From contig PS015376.1 of NCBI GenBank assembly GCA_048213135.1, positions 5,007 through 52,345 of the forward strand: 47,339 nucleotides of DNA, read 5' to 3'. Below the pieces are notes generated by a model. It had not been told where the DNA came from. It saw only the letters and a list, made by a program, of their open reading frames with translations, and made no database searches. This document shows, in pieces, positions 37,418 to 47,339 of the stretch. Positions within the stretch are counted from its first letter, which is position 1. Each line of letters opens with the position of its first letter. The DNA is from Reclinomonas americana ATCC 50394. Taxonomy: Eukaryota; Jakobida; Jakobea; Jakobida. A program made the position numbers and the translations under genes.

Positions 37418-40209
37418 ACGACGAAGCACCCAAGTGGTCGGCAGGAACTGCAGACGCTCGGTAGGGTAGGCAGCAGCCAGGGTGCCATGCAGCTCCACCG
37501 GATCGGTGAGACGGCGGGCGTTGCAGAGGCGGTTGACCCACGGCTGATGGTCACGAGCCGGACTGTCGGGCAGCAGGCGGAGAATGTCGGGGCGACTCGT
37601 CCACACGTACTCGAGCGAGCTCGCGTGCGGGCCACTGCAAGAAAACAAAAGAAAAAGTCAGCAACACCAAAATCCAGGATGCTCTGTACGCATAGAAGTG
37701 CGACGCAACTAAATGCCACCCTGAGCGCGCTGCAGACCGAGCTCCTTGAGCTTGGGCACCAAGCTCAAGCCGAGGCCGGTGACGTAGAACGAGCGCATGG
37801 TGCCGTCACGCTCCGAATCCGTGGACAGCTGAGAGCCGCATCGTCGCGACGGCTGCGAGTACACCTCCACCGCCAGCTCCTCCAACGGCACGTACGACGG
37901 GAGAGCCGCGTCGACCATGAAATGGTCCTCGGTCTCCGGCACCTCCGTGAGGCGAATCGAATGCACGTACTCGTCCGTGGCCGTGTGGCGGAACGCAATG
38001 CGGAAGTCGGAAATCCAACTGCAGCCCTGCAGGAACGGTCGCTGGAACGACACCGTCACGTGGCCCGGTCGGCCCGCAATCGGCAACACCTTGGGCGTCA
38101 AAAAGTCCGCTTGCGTGTCTGGGGGCGTGGGGAGGAAGAGTTCGTGAGATGTCGTCGAGGGAAAAAGACAATGGGCAATCATCACACAAAAAAACACACC
38201 TTCGCGCGGCGTGGCAAAGTAGCCCATCATGGACGGCGGTGCCTCACCCTCGGCCGACACAGCCGCCACGTGGCACTCGTAGGTGCTGTCGGGGGTCAGG
38301 TTGCGCACCATGGCGCGCATCTGATCGCGCGGCACCTCGACCACAATCGGTGCCTCCTTGTCCTTGTCAGCGAGGTCGTCGGTCGCGGCACCCAGTGTGG
38401 CTGCCATGTTGCGAGCGCGTACACACTGTAGGCGCCAATGTGTGATGCCTTCCTCCGTGGTGTTGCTGCGTCCGTCGGCATTCTTCTCAAAATGATCGCT
38501 CCACCCAATGGCCAACTGCATGCTCGACGCGTGCAACGACACTGGTGCCTGCGTGAGCCGTGGTGGCAGTGGTGCTGCGTGCAATAAGAAGAGATAGAGT
38601 GAGTTCGGTTGCAGTGGGGGGGCAGGCAAACAAACAGGGCGAGGACGCAACCAGGATACAAGAGCTGATGACCAAAGAGCAAGTAGGCGACGCAGGCGAC
38701 GAGCACTGCCGAGGCCACAATTAGGGTTCGATTCCGACCACCGTGACTGTCGGCACACGGGCTCACGGCCGGTTGCGACAGCTTGCGAGACGACTCCTTG
38801 GTGGAGATCTCACTGACTGAGGACGCCATCTTGCCGTCGGCACTGCCCTTCGCCTCGTCTTCGTCGTCGTTGGCGGAGGACGCGTCCTTCTTGCGCCGTC
38901 TGAGTGTCGTTGATGACGGCGACTTGCGCTTGCCAACTGCCGACGACTCATCGCTGCTCAGCGAGGCATCGTCTTCGGCATCGTCATCCTCCTCGTCGTC
39001 ATCGTCGTCGTCGCTTCTGCCAGCGCGCCCATGCTGCTTCTCGCCACTGCTATTGTCGTTGGCGCTCTTGTTTGCATCGTTGCTCGTGGCAGAGGCGGCG
39101 GTGGCGGTGGCGGCAGCAGCAGCAGGGGCCGGTGCACTCGCCAACAGCGAAGCCGCCGAGGTGGCAATCACGTGTGCCGAGGCCGCCTCAGGCAACAAGT
39201 GCCGACTCTCCCGCTGCGGCTCATCATCGCTCGCATAAACATCCTCCTCGTCCTCCTCATCCTCCTCCTCTTCGGCGTCATCGTCTTCCTCTTCGTCTTG
39301 CTTGTCTGCATTCTCCTCCTCGTCCTTGTCGTCGTCAGCGGCCGGACCGTCGACACGACGCGGTGTGAGTGGTGGTGCAGTCGCCGATGCCGCCGACGCC
39401 GCGGCCAAGCTTGCTCCTGGGAGTGACAAAACTGGAGCAGCCGTGGCGGTCGTCGTGGTCGTCGTCGACGACGACGACGACGATGAACCCGGCGCCTGAA
39501 TGATTACGCGATTGGGCGCCAGTGGAGCAGCCACGACGGCCTTGGGCGCGGCCAGCGGTGGCGATGGAGCACCATCATTGTCCTCTCCAGAGCGCGAACG
39601 TGCTGTCGCAGTCGTCGTTGTGGTCGTGGTCGTGGTCGTCGTCTCCGTCGGTGATGCCACCACCGTGGTGGGAGGCACCACAAAGAGCGGATGCGCCGAC
39701 GTCTCCGCATCCTCGCCCATCAACCGCACCGGCTGCTGCTGATGCCCATCAAACAACACCGGCTCCGCAAACACCAAGCTCTCTCTCCGCACGGGCGAGT
39801 TCAGTGGTGGCGGCGACGGTGGCGGCAACGGCGACTCCTTCAGTCGCAGATTCGTCACTCGTGAGGGCGTGGCCGGCACGAGCACATCCGACTCTGATTG
39901 GCGTCGCTGCATGCTGGCGAATCCCTCCAAGAGTGCCGCAGAGGCGGCGAGAACAGGTGCCTGTGTGGCATCTTCAGCAACACACATAGCGAGACAAGTG
40001 AGCGTGTGTGTGAGAGAGTGGGGGGTTACCTCTGCCAGTGCTGCGACCAAGTCATCATCATCATCGTCTTCATCATGCGCTCCCTTTGCGGTGCGTCTTG
40101 TGAGTTGTTGCGCGGTGCTCAGCTCGAGCTTGTTGTCCGTGGAGAGAGTGTTGCAGGAGGCAGCGGCGGCGACTGAGGAGACACCGACATCTGTGTCTTG
40201 CGAGGCCAT
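37418..40209 (-). CDS. Transmembrane FN3 protein running into a tubulin-tyrosine-ligase-like domain, 3' truncated
   Basis: Exons: 40209-40030, 39960-38652, 38574-38200, 38118-37720, 37634-37418 (cut by the N-join). The first about 480 residues are low complexity: Thr and Ser runs, Ala-rich, then long Asp/Glu blocks and a KRK/RRRKK patch. A single hydrophobic span follows (TLIVASAVLVACVAYLLFG, about 38730-38670). Next comes fibronectin-III-like sequence (PPRLTQAPVSLHASSMQLAI ... RNLTPDSTYECHVAAVSAEG) and a second beta-rich segment. At the end of exon 4, SFYVTGLGLSLVPKLKELGL, and in exon 5, SSLEYVWTSRPDILRLL, PWVNRLCNARRLTDPVELHG and FLPTTWVL, look like the N-terminal part of a TTLL ATP-grasp ligase (my reading; moderate). 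The exon 4/5 junction is off by one base with GT-AG borders. Intron 1 is 69 nt, in frame without stops, so it may be retained. Confidence 0.6.
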
Positions 40210-41135
40210 CACTCTGTTTCACCGCTCGTCTTCTCTCGCTTGAAAAACAACAAACAACGACAAGAAAAACCGGCAAACAGGCGGCCCTAACGAAAAAAAC
40301 AGTCACTCTGGGTGAGGAATAGAGGCACATGCACACACAAATGAGACACACACGCACGCACGCACCTGCAACGCGCTCTGTGTGTGGGGTGCGGGCAGTG
40401 AATCAGCACGCGTGCGTGATTGATTTCGTTTGAAGCGCGCGTGCCAGTGATATGGACAGATTGCCAACGGTCGTGGATGACGTATTTGTCCGCCGTGCAA
40501 ATGCAAATGTGACAGGTCGACGTCGGGGCTGGAAGGGGGATGGTGGTGTGCATGCATGTGCGAGTGAGTACAGGGGTGCTGCAACTGGAAAGTGGGAATT
40601 CGAATTCACAAGATCGAGCAATTCGAATTCGAACAACATGCAATTCATTCACCAACAAACAAGCAGCTGACCAAGTTCAACCGTATCCATATTCATCAAC
40701 ACAAACACTAGTCTTGAGGCAGCAGCAAGTTCCTTGTGTGCGTGTGTTCGTACTCGGAGCTTCGAATTCGAACAAGTCGAGAACGTTAACTGCGATCGAT
40801 ATCTTCACCGCCTTAGCGTGGTTGACCAGTGGATTTGACGCACTTGCATAGACGCATGACGTTTTCTCCAGTCGTACACGGCACATCGCATGCGGGAAAA
40901 AGGCCACTGCCAGAATGGCAAACAAAGCAAAGCTGGGACGTCCGGATAGCGATCGCGATACCGATCCGGATCCGTGGACGTCAGTTGCACAATTCGAATT
41001 CAGTGGCGACAGGTAAAGTGGTGATGTAGACGGCATCTGCTTGCCACGAAAAGGCTCGCGGCTTGCGACAACCATTCCATTTCTTCTTGAATATTCGGAA
41101 GAATCGCGTTTGTCTACTTTTTCCTTCTCTCATCC
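40210..41135. promoter_or_regulatory. 926-bp divergent intergenic region with TTCGAATTC palindromes
   Basis: Between the FN3/TTLL-like gene (minus) and the secreted-protein gene (plus). Four copies of (AA)TTCGAATTC(GAA) occur at about 40597-40607, 40620-40633, 40761-40772 and 40991-41001. A GATC-dense palindromic stretch (gatcgcgataccgatccgg) sits at about 40951-40970. A 72-codon ORF from 40452 has no family resemblance and I do not call it. Confidence 0.55.
41084..41096. promoter_or_regulatory. Heat-shock-element-like triplet
   Basis: TTCttGAAtaTTC is a three-unit nTTCnnGAAnnTTCn array, the HSF binding pattern, 40 bp before the start codon at 41136. Pattern match only; a chance match is possible in 47 kb. 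Confidence 0.35.
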
Positions 41136-42453
41136 ATGTCTCGCACGGGAAAGCTGCTGTGTGCGCTGTTTGCGGCGTGCTTGTTGGCCGCTGCGCTGCA
41201 GGAGATGGTTGTGGTGGAGGTAAACTTGGTGTTTGCATGCCTGTGTCCGCTCTCTCTCCCTCTCCCTCCCTCTCCTCCTCTCTCTCTTGCACACGCACGC
41301 ACACACACACACACACATCGCCTTTTGCTTCCTTCCCCTGCTCTTCTCCCCTCTTTCGGTTTCCACTCTCTCTTCCCCTCGCCTTTCCTCGCGCCTCCGC
41401 CTGATCTGACTCTGCCTCGCCTGCAGGGCCGCCTCATCTTCGGCATCGACTCTGTCGGCAACACGCTCGACTCAATGGACAGCAACGGCGGGCAAATCAC
41501 ACACTACATGAACGTGTTCGGCAACGGCGCCTCCTGCTTCTGCTCCGACATGGCGGCCGCCGATCCGAATCAGCTACCGGTTTCGCATCTGCTGTTTTCG
41601 TGCCACTGCGGCGACGAGAGCGAGGTCATTTCGGTGATCACGGTCGATGCCAGCACGAAGAGGGCGGTGCAGTTTACCAACTTTACCTTCCCCACCAACT
41701 CCACCACCTATTCGCCGGCATTGAGCGGCATGGTGGTCGACTACGACACGCAGGAGGTGTACGGCCTGGTCACTTTCATGACCGTCCCGCAGCACAACAC
41801 GGGCTACAGCCGCGTGGTGAAGCTGAACATGCAAGACGGCTCGTGGACGCAGGTGGGCGGCGACTCGCAGCCGTACGTTTTTGGCGTTCGCCACGCCTCG
41901 ATTGTGCTCGTGCCCAAGGGTGGCCCGTTTGTGGTCGCTCACGGCGCCGACCAACAAGTGCTTTTCATGCAAATGACGCGCGACGGCTCCTCCACGACGT
42001 ACCCGTCGATGAATGGCATGGCGCGGGTGGTCGGCATGAAGTGGAACGCCGTGTCCTCCACCGTCACGGCTGTGGTGTACGGCGCCAATGAGAAGACATT
42101 TGGCGTTGCGCACTACGATCACCAGCAGCAAGCGTGGAGTGCGGTGGCGCACCCGCATGACGTGACCCCCGTGTCGTACGTCCCAGTCACTGGTGTGGCT
42201 GTGGCGCGCGATTCGACTGTGCTCGGTGGTTGCATCGTGTTGCGTTAACATTTTGCAAGGGGCGACGTTGTGGGATCGGGAGGAGTCTCATGCATGCGTC
42301 GTCACCACCACACACAGATTCTACTGCACCGTCTTCAACTTTGGCATGACGGGCTACTCTCGGTTGGAGAAGGCCACATGCGGTGGCATAGACATTGGGC
42401 ACGAGTTCCTCAACACCGAGGTCTGCTTCGGCAGGATTCTGGTGGCGCAGTGA
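41136..42453 (+). CDS. Secreted protein of unknown function (343 residues)
   Basis: Three exons: 41136-41219, 41427-42238, 42318-42453; in frame, TGA stop. The N-terminus MSRTGKLLCALFAACLLAAA is a clear signal peptide. The mature part is beta-rich with repeated short strands (GRLIFGIDSVGNTLDSM, SEVISVITVDA, GMVVDYDTQEVYGLVTF, ARVVGMKWNAVSSTVTAVVY), which suggests a beta-propeller-like fold. The cysteines fall mainly in two clusters, CFCSD/CHCGD near the N-terminus and a C-terminal YCTVF/TCGGID/VCFGR group, likely disulfide-bonded outside the cell or in the endolysosome. An NFTF-type N-glycosylation site is seen. Intron 2 uses donor gttgcg at 42239; that choice alone joins the Cys-containing last exon in frame. 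Family not recognised. Next gene downstream is also secreted. Confidence 0.8.
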
Positions 42454-42738
42454 GGTGAGACGAGGAAAGTGGAGGGAAGTATTGTTGTGTTTCTAAAACA
42501 CGGAGCTCCTGTAGGTGGGATGACGGAACAAGAGGCGTGAGTTCCTCAACACGGAGTTCAGTGATCATGAGGCTTGAATTATTATAAAGAGGCGGATGGA
42601 GGTAGCTCTCCGATTGCGAAGTCGAGGATGCAAAGAAAACTGTGGTGATGGCCATCCGCAGCCGCAAACACCACGGAAAAGTGAGGCTGTCAACTCGCCA
42701 TCGTCCTCTTGCATTTGTCCACCCCACCGATCACCGAC
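42454..42738 (+). other. Intergenic spacer with a short copy of the upstream exon
   Basis: Holds gagttcctcaacacggag (42539-42556), which differs by one base from gagttcctcaacaccgag in the last exon of the secreted protein (42403-42420). Otherwise no signal; the carboxypeptidase promoter must lie here. Confidence 0.5.
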
Positions 42739-44524
42739 ATGCACTCTTCCAGCGCACAGCTCGCGCTTTCCTTTGCCGTCGTCCTCCTGTCGGCACTTGT
42801 GCTCACCACGGACGCTGTGCCGCTGCGTGGCGCTCCCGACGAGGAAGCATCGTGGCCCAATCGCGTGCTCAACTTGCCGGGTTTGCCCGCGAACTCCACT
42901 GCCGCCGAGTCCTACGCCGGCTACGTGCCCGTTCGCGACGATGACAATGGACAGTCGCAAATGTTCTACTGGCTCTTCCCCGCGCAAAGTGCGTGATTGT
43001 TGATCATGATGATGATGATAATGTTCCGATGGCGAGGAGCTCATTCGTTCTGTTTGTGTCTGACAAGAGCCGATGAGGTCGGTGGAGCAGACTCCGCTCG
43101 TGGTGTGGTTGCAGGGTGGACCAGGGAGCTCTAGCTTGCTGGGATTGTTGGTCGAGAACGGGCCACTGCGACTGGATCCGATCTCGTTGCAGCTCAGTGA
43201 CAACAACGGCACGTGGGGCGTCAAGTTGCGCTATTGTGGTGGAGTTGAGGATGAGTGGACGCTCGGCTTTGTACCCACCACGCGTGCTTCTTCTTCCTCC
43301 ACAGGTACCATTACATGGCCGTTGACAATCCAGGTTGCGTTGCGCTTGCTCGTCATTGCTTGCATTCCACACAGCTCGGTGCATGACTGTCTTTTTCTTT
43401 CCTTGTGCACAGTCGGCACCGGCTTCAGCTACACCAACGTGAGTGACAGTAACGAACGCAGGCAGATGGACACAGAAAAACACACATACCCCACGCTTCT
43501 GCATGATTGTAAGAAGGCAGTTTGTGTGGAGCACACACAAACAAACACACGCACATACACGCATCCGCGCTTCTCTCTCACACACACACAGAGGGCGAGA
43601 GCTGATCACACGCTCGCATAGATGTCTCTTTCCGCACGTATCATGTTGAGGCATTGTGTGCTTCGGGCTGTAGTTTGTTTTTTTGAGGACGCACTTGTCG
43701 TCTGTAATACCCATTCATTCTTTTTCGCAGAGCAACAACTATGCCAACAACGAGGACGATGTCGGCGCCATGTTGCTGACCTTTCTCAAGAAATTCTACG
43801 CCCTTTATCCGCAGCTGGCGCGCGCCCCGCTGTACATCACCGGCGAGTCGTACGGTGGCCACTACGTGCCGGCGGTGGCCCACGCTATCATTGCCGCCAA
43901 CAAGGCCGGTGCGAACATCCCACTCGCTGGCATCGCCATCGGCGATGGTCTCACTGACCCGGCCACACAAACCCTGGCCAAACCCGAGCTGGCCCTCAAT
44001 CTCGGTCTCATCTCCTCGAACCAGTTANNNNNNNNNNNNNNNNNNNNNNNNNNNNNNNNNNNNNNNNNNNNNNNNNNNNNNNNNNNNNNNNNNNNNNNNN
44101 NNNNNNNNNNNNNNNNNNNNNNNNNNNNNNNNNNNNNNNNNNNNNNNNNNNNNNNNNNNNNNNNNNNNNNNNNNNAATGCGAAGAGTGGAGAGAGGGAGA
44201 AAGCACACGGAAGAAGAAGCAGAAGGGGAAAGGAATGGGAGACAATGAACGCAGGAGAGGTAGAGGGGGGAAGCAGGTCCTCGATTCAGCGGTGTCGATT
44301 CATCCTTTGGTTATGGCAGGCTGTGAATTCCGGCGACTATGCCTCGGCCCTGGACTTCCGCAACCAACTGCTCTCGTTGGTGGACAAGGCGGCTGGTGAC
44401 CCGATGAACCCCTACGATGGTTCGTGTTATGGACGGAGAGGGAGGAGGAGGCAGAGAGAGAGAGGAAAAGTGAGACAGATTTGAGGATAGATAGACAGAC
44501 AGACAGATAGACAGACAGACAGAC

Positions 44525-44555
<31 letters not shown>

Positions 44556-45620
44556 TATTTGAAGAGAGACGATAGATAGACAGAGAAGAGAGAGCGATAA
44601 TTAGAGGGAGTCAGGCAGATAGACGGAGAGGTAGGAGGAAGATGCAGAGAAGAGAGTAGAGCAAGACAGGCAGACTGACAGATACATAGGCACAGAAAAA
44701 GGAGGAGTGAGAGAGAAAGAGATAGGAGAAGCTGAAGAAGATGAAGGGGATGAGAGAGAGCCTCTCCGTTTCTTCGTTCCCCTCTCCTGTACCTCATTCT
44801 CTCACCGTCCAGTCCGCATCATCAAGCCGTACAACTTTGACTTCCTGAATTCGTACCTGAGCCGCAACGATGTTCGCACGTGAGTCGATCGATAACTGCA
44901 GACGCCACATCTCATCGCTCTGATACTGACTTCCGAATGCCATCAGCGCCCTCAACGTCATTGGTTCCGGCCATGCGTGGGGCAGCACCGCTGACCAGGT
45001 GGCCAACCATCTCGCCAACGACGGTAAGATTGGCGCATGCCCTGGGACTTGTGTCTCAATTCGCTCGTGACTGCTGTTTTCCTGTGAACCAGTGATGCGC
45101 AGCGTGAAGCCTTGGATTCCAGAGATTCTTGAGCAGTTCCCGGTGCTTCTGTATCAGGGCCAGTTTGATTGTTGCGTTGGTCGGAGCCGCGCGCGTGAGT
45201 GCGTACTTATTTCTTTCGTTTTCATCATGGGTGCAGTCCAAGACGGCGCCGCAGAGAACGAGGCGTGGATTGACACGCTGCAGTGGTCAGGTACGAGCAT
45301 AACTCCTCGCGCTCTCAGCACAACGTGCTCACATTCTACTCGGGGGTTTGCAGGTGCTGCCGCCTTCAAGAATGCCTCTCGCAAGGTGTGGAAGGTCGAC
45401 GGGCAAGTGGCCGGATTCACTCGCTGCGCCGGTCACCTGAACCACGCAATCGTCCACGCGGCTGGGCATTTGGTTCCGATGGAGTTGCGTGCCGTGCACC
45501 CCCACCAGTATTATGTGTGTGTGCATGGAAGAATCTCATTATGGCATTATGACACTCAGCCAACCGCGCAATTCGCAAGCGATGATCGAGGCGTTCATTG
45601 AGGGCACATTCGGGCAGTGA
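42739..45620 (+). CDS. CPVL: Serine carboxypeptidase, CPVL-like (peptidase family S10)
   Basis: Lysosomal or secreted exopeptidase that removes C-terminal residues from peptides. Exons: 42739-42988, 43068-43224, 43305-43333, 43413-43438, 43731-44027 (gap follows), 44320-44419, 44813-44879, 44947-45023, 45093-45170, 45237-45290, 45354-45483, 45560-45620; TGA stop. Signal peptide MHSSSAQLALSFAVVLLSAL. Family blocks in order: YAGYVPV, FYWLFPA, PLVVWLQGGPGSSS (oxyanion region), YMAVDNPVGTGFSYTN, YITGESYGGHYVPA with nucleophile Ser codon at 43848-43850, GIAIGDGLTDP, VKPWIPEIL, LLYQGQFD with Asp codon 45167-45169, AGHLVPMDQP with His codon 45467-45469. The complete Ser-Asp-His triad predicts an active enzyme. 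About 442 residues plus what the gap (44028-44175) hides. Four introns use donor gttgcg. Confidence 0.95.
44430..44790 (+). repeat. GACA/GATA/GA simple repeats in a CPVL intron
   Basis: Intron 44420-44812 is almost wholly purine-rich simple sequence: (gaca)n and gatagaca variants at about 44487-44525, then (ga)n, then looser ag-rich DNA. No coding potential. Confidence 0.85.
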
Positions 45621-46107
45621 CCTTGCGTCGTGGCCGAAACTGCAATACATGTGACACACAAACGTGCAATACACGAGCAGGAATGTCACGTCGATGATCA
45701 AGTCCAATCTCCTGGCGGCCGACACTGTTCATATCATTTGCCGGCAGCAGCCACAGCAGTACTCCCGGACACGCAGCTGCACTCCATTGTCGTCTTCCCT
45801 CATGATCAAACAGAGAGAATATCAAAACGAACACTCCGCGCAGGAGCATAAGGACCTCTGGTTACACCGCCGCGCTCTCCGCCCGGCTGTCACTCGGTTG
45901 ACGTCACCAGCCTTGTCAGGTGGCACAGCACTCCTTCGGCCACATACCAGTCTCGGGAGAGTCGAGTGGCGTCTGCATCGACACGTCCATGCAATAATCG
46001 ACGAGCAAAAACGTTCACAAGTCCCACCACTCCCTCGTCCTCTTGTCGCACTACACAGCACAGGAATCACGCGGCCGCAGTTAGCGAGTTGAGAAGCGTG
46101 CAGAGCG
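45621..46107. other. Intergenic spacer upstream of the coiled-coil gene
   Basis: About 490 bp with ORFs only in shadow frames. No repeat, RNA gene or clear promoter box seen. Confidence 0.4.
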
Positions 46108-46881
46108 ATGGCAGTGAGAGCACCATCCACCCACATCGAGAGTGTGTATCCAGCGGCTGTCAAGAAGCTGGAAGCCACGAGAGCACAGTTGGCCGAGGCA
46201 CGTCAACATGCAGAGGAACTCCGTAAGCTGCTGGACGACGCGCGCGCGGATCGAGAAGCCCAACGTGTGGCCTTAGAGAAGATGGACGAACAGATCAAAA
46301 ATCTGGAGGCGCATGTCGTCGAGCTGATTGACGGCAATCAACGACTCGAGGAGCGCGTAGCAGCGCTCGAGCAAGATGTCTCTCGAATGACGGGCGCGTC
46401 TCAGAGGTCTGCCGTGGGCAAGCTGCGGGAGCTTGCCTTTGCCTCCAGAAAGGCGTTCATCAACTTCACCAAGTCTGTGTTCCCGAGTCTCAAGTACGAG
46501 GCGGAGAAGGACGTCATACGCGCTCTCCGTGGGCGATTGTCAGGTGTCGCACTTGACCCGCGGCGTGTCCAGACATTGATGAAAGAGCTGGTGACTGCCG
46601 GTGTGCCTGAGAGCAGTACGTTTGACCGACTCACCTTTTTCGACTGGGCCTGTCGAGAAGTCCAGGAGTGTGAGTCAGCTGGTCTTCATACAGAGACGCA
46701 CGCAGAGCTTTTGGGGCTTGATGCACGAGCGCTTGGCATGCTGGTGCAGGACGCGCTTGCAGACCCATACGCCGTGTCGGTGCTCACGAGGGTTGCGCCG
46801 GAGGACGACTGGTCTGCCGTGCTGCCTGGCATTGTCGCAGTGTTCGACTCCCTGCGCACATACTTCAGGCCTGGTCAATAG
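46108..46881 (+). CDS. Intronless coiled-coil protein (257 residues)
   Basis: Single open frame from ATG 46108 to TAG 46879-46881. Residues about 14-96 form a strong coiled coil with heptad-spaced Leu/Ala/Val (AAVKKLEATRAQLAEARQHA onward, through ALEQDVSRM). The rest looks helical and globular (LRELAFASRKAFINF, RVQTLMKELVTAGVPESSTF, TFFDWACREVQECES) with no motif I recognise. It is one of the few genes here without introns, as is the NTPase pseudogene, so a recent arrival or retro-copy is conceivable. Role not inferable; a scaffold or oligomerisation factor is only a guess. Confidence 0.75.
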   Translation: MAVRAPSTHIESVYPAAVKKLEATRAQLAEARQHAEELRKLLDDARADREAQRVALEKMDEQIKNLEAHVVELIDGNQRLEERVAALEQDVSRMTGASQRSAVGKLRELAFASRKAFINFTKSVFPSLKYEAEKDVIRALRGRLSGVALDPRRVQTLMKELVTAGVPESSTFDRLTFFDWACREVQECESAGLHTETHAELLGLDARALGMLVQDALADPYAVSVLTRVAPEDDWSAVLPGIVAVFDSLRTYFRPGQ

Positions 46882-47339
46882 AGTTGTTTTCACCACCAGT
46901 GCAGTATTGCTTCCTTTGTGTAATGAGTGAAGAAAAGCTCGCCCATTTCGTGTTAGGGATACTAATTGGTCGTTGCCGTGGGTCCCGTTTATCCACCACT
47001 CTGTTCCGGATCCGAGAGCAAACACACACAAGAAAACCTACAGCTGCCGCAATTCCAATTGTGGCAACTGCAATTGATCAATTCAACGTCGCGACGTCCA
47101 CACCGACCACGATTCCCGCAGCCATACCATACTCCACGACGCCGACACACGGTCACACGCTGCTACACACACAGACACAACAAACCCAACAACCACGCAA
47201 ACTTCTCGCGCTGTCCCAGGCGATATAAATAGCAATTTTCGACAAAAAAGCTGACAGCGCGCGCGCCATGCTGCTGTACATATGCTGCGAGGTCAGCCTT
47301 CCTCTCACACTAACACACACATTCTCTATGCTCACTGTC
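46882..47339. promoter_or_regulatory. 3' flank and possible promoter of a following plus-strand gene
   Basis: A TATAAATA box at 47224-47231 lies 37 bp before an ATG at 47268 in a gcgccATG context. Eight codons follow (MLLYICCE) before a gtcagc that may be a donor. The gene would run out of the window. The remaining sequence (46882-47220) shows nothing but CA-rich DNA. Confidence 0.3.

Noticed and set aside
39000-40200. Plus-strand Ser/Val-rich ORFs opposite the FN3/TTLL gene
   Set aside because: They mirror Asp/Glu/Thr low-complexity codons of the minus-strand gene, which continues in frame to a transmembrane span and FN3 domain.
40452-40670. 72-codon ORF in the divergent spacer
   Set aside because: No family resemblance, and it reads through the palindrome cluster; more likely regulatory DNA.

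Overview
This window is a piece of nuclear genome from an intron-rich, GC-moderate single-celled eukaryote. Nearly every gene is cut by short GT-AG introns (about 50-120 nt; a few of 0.4-1.5 kb). Stops TAA, TGA and TAG are all used, so the code looks standard. The gene set (SF3a, HOPS, Arp2, 20S proteasome, animal-type single-chain acetyl-CoA carboxylase, SCP phosphatase) fits a phagotrophic protist; I cannot name the lineage. Ten N-gaps break the sequence, several of them inside genes. All exon borders were inferred by reading frame, GT/AG signals and family knowledge, without any alignment run.

Layout. (1) 75-2566 +: SF3A1 splicing factor, 5' end outside the window. (2) 2567-3700: two weak unrecognised coding stretches beside a gap. 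(3) 3851-10943: three genes without a household ortholog: a GHKL ATPase fused to a zinc-protease-like domain (-), a divergent 510-residue protein with a HEPN-type RNxxxHG motif (+), and a broken STAND/Crinkler-RHS-like P-loop NTPase (-). This is the most unusual part. (4) 11380-14894: a CTDSP/SCP small CTD phosphatase (+) convergent on a GNB1L/Asa1 WD40 protein (-), with both 3' ends lost in a gap. (5) 15016-25509 -: a 31-exon, about 2,320-residue acetyl-CoA carboxylase. (6) 26934-30202: the 5' part of ARP2 (-) and a full proteasome alpha-3 subunit (+), start codons only 99 bp apart. (7) 30351-37180 -: a bacterial-type xanthine-guanine phosphoribosyltransferase with an N-terminal membrane anchor, then a complete 21-exon VPS39 (HOPS). 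(8) 37418-40209 -: an acidic transmembrane protein with fibronectin-III sequence running into a probable tubulin-tyrosine-ligase-like domain. (9) 41136-46881 +: an unknown secreted protein, a CPVL-type serine carboxypeptidase, and an intronless coiled-coil protein.

The household genes serve separate processes (splicing, transcription, lipid synthesis, actin, proteolysis, endolysosome fusion and lysosomal digestion) and form no operon. Themes that run across genes are a repeated odd 5' splice site, GTTGCG(T), at 15 inferred introns in 7 genes; tandem repeats housed in introns (GNB1L, ACC, PSMA3, VPS39); and very small first or internal exons (3, 12 and 22 nt).
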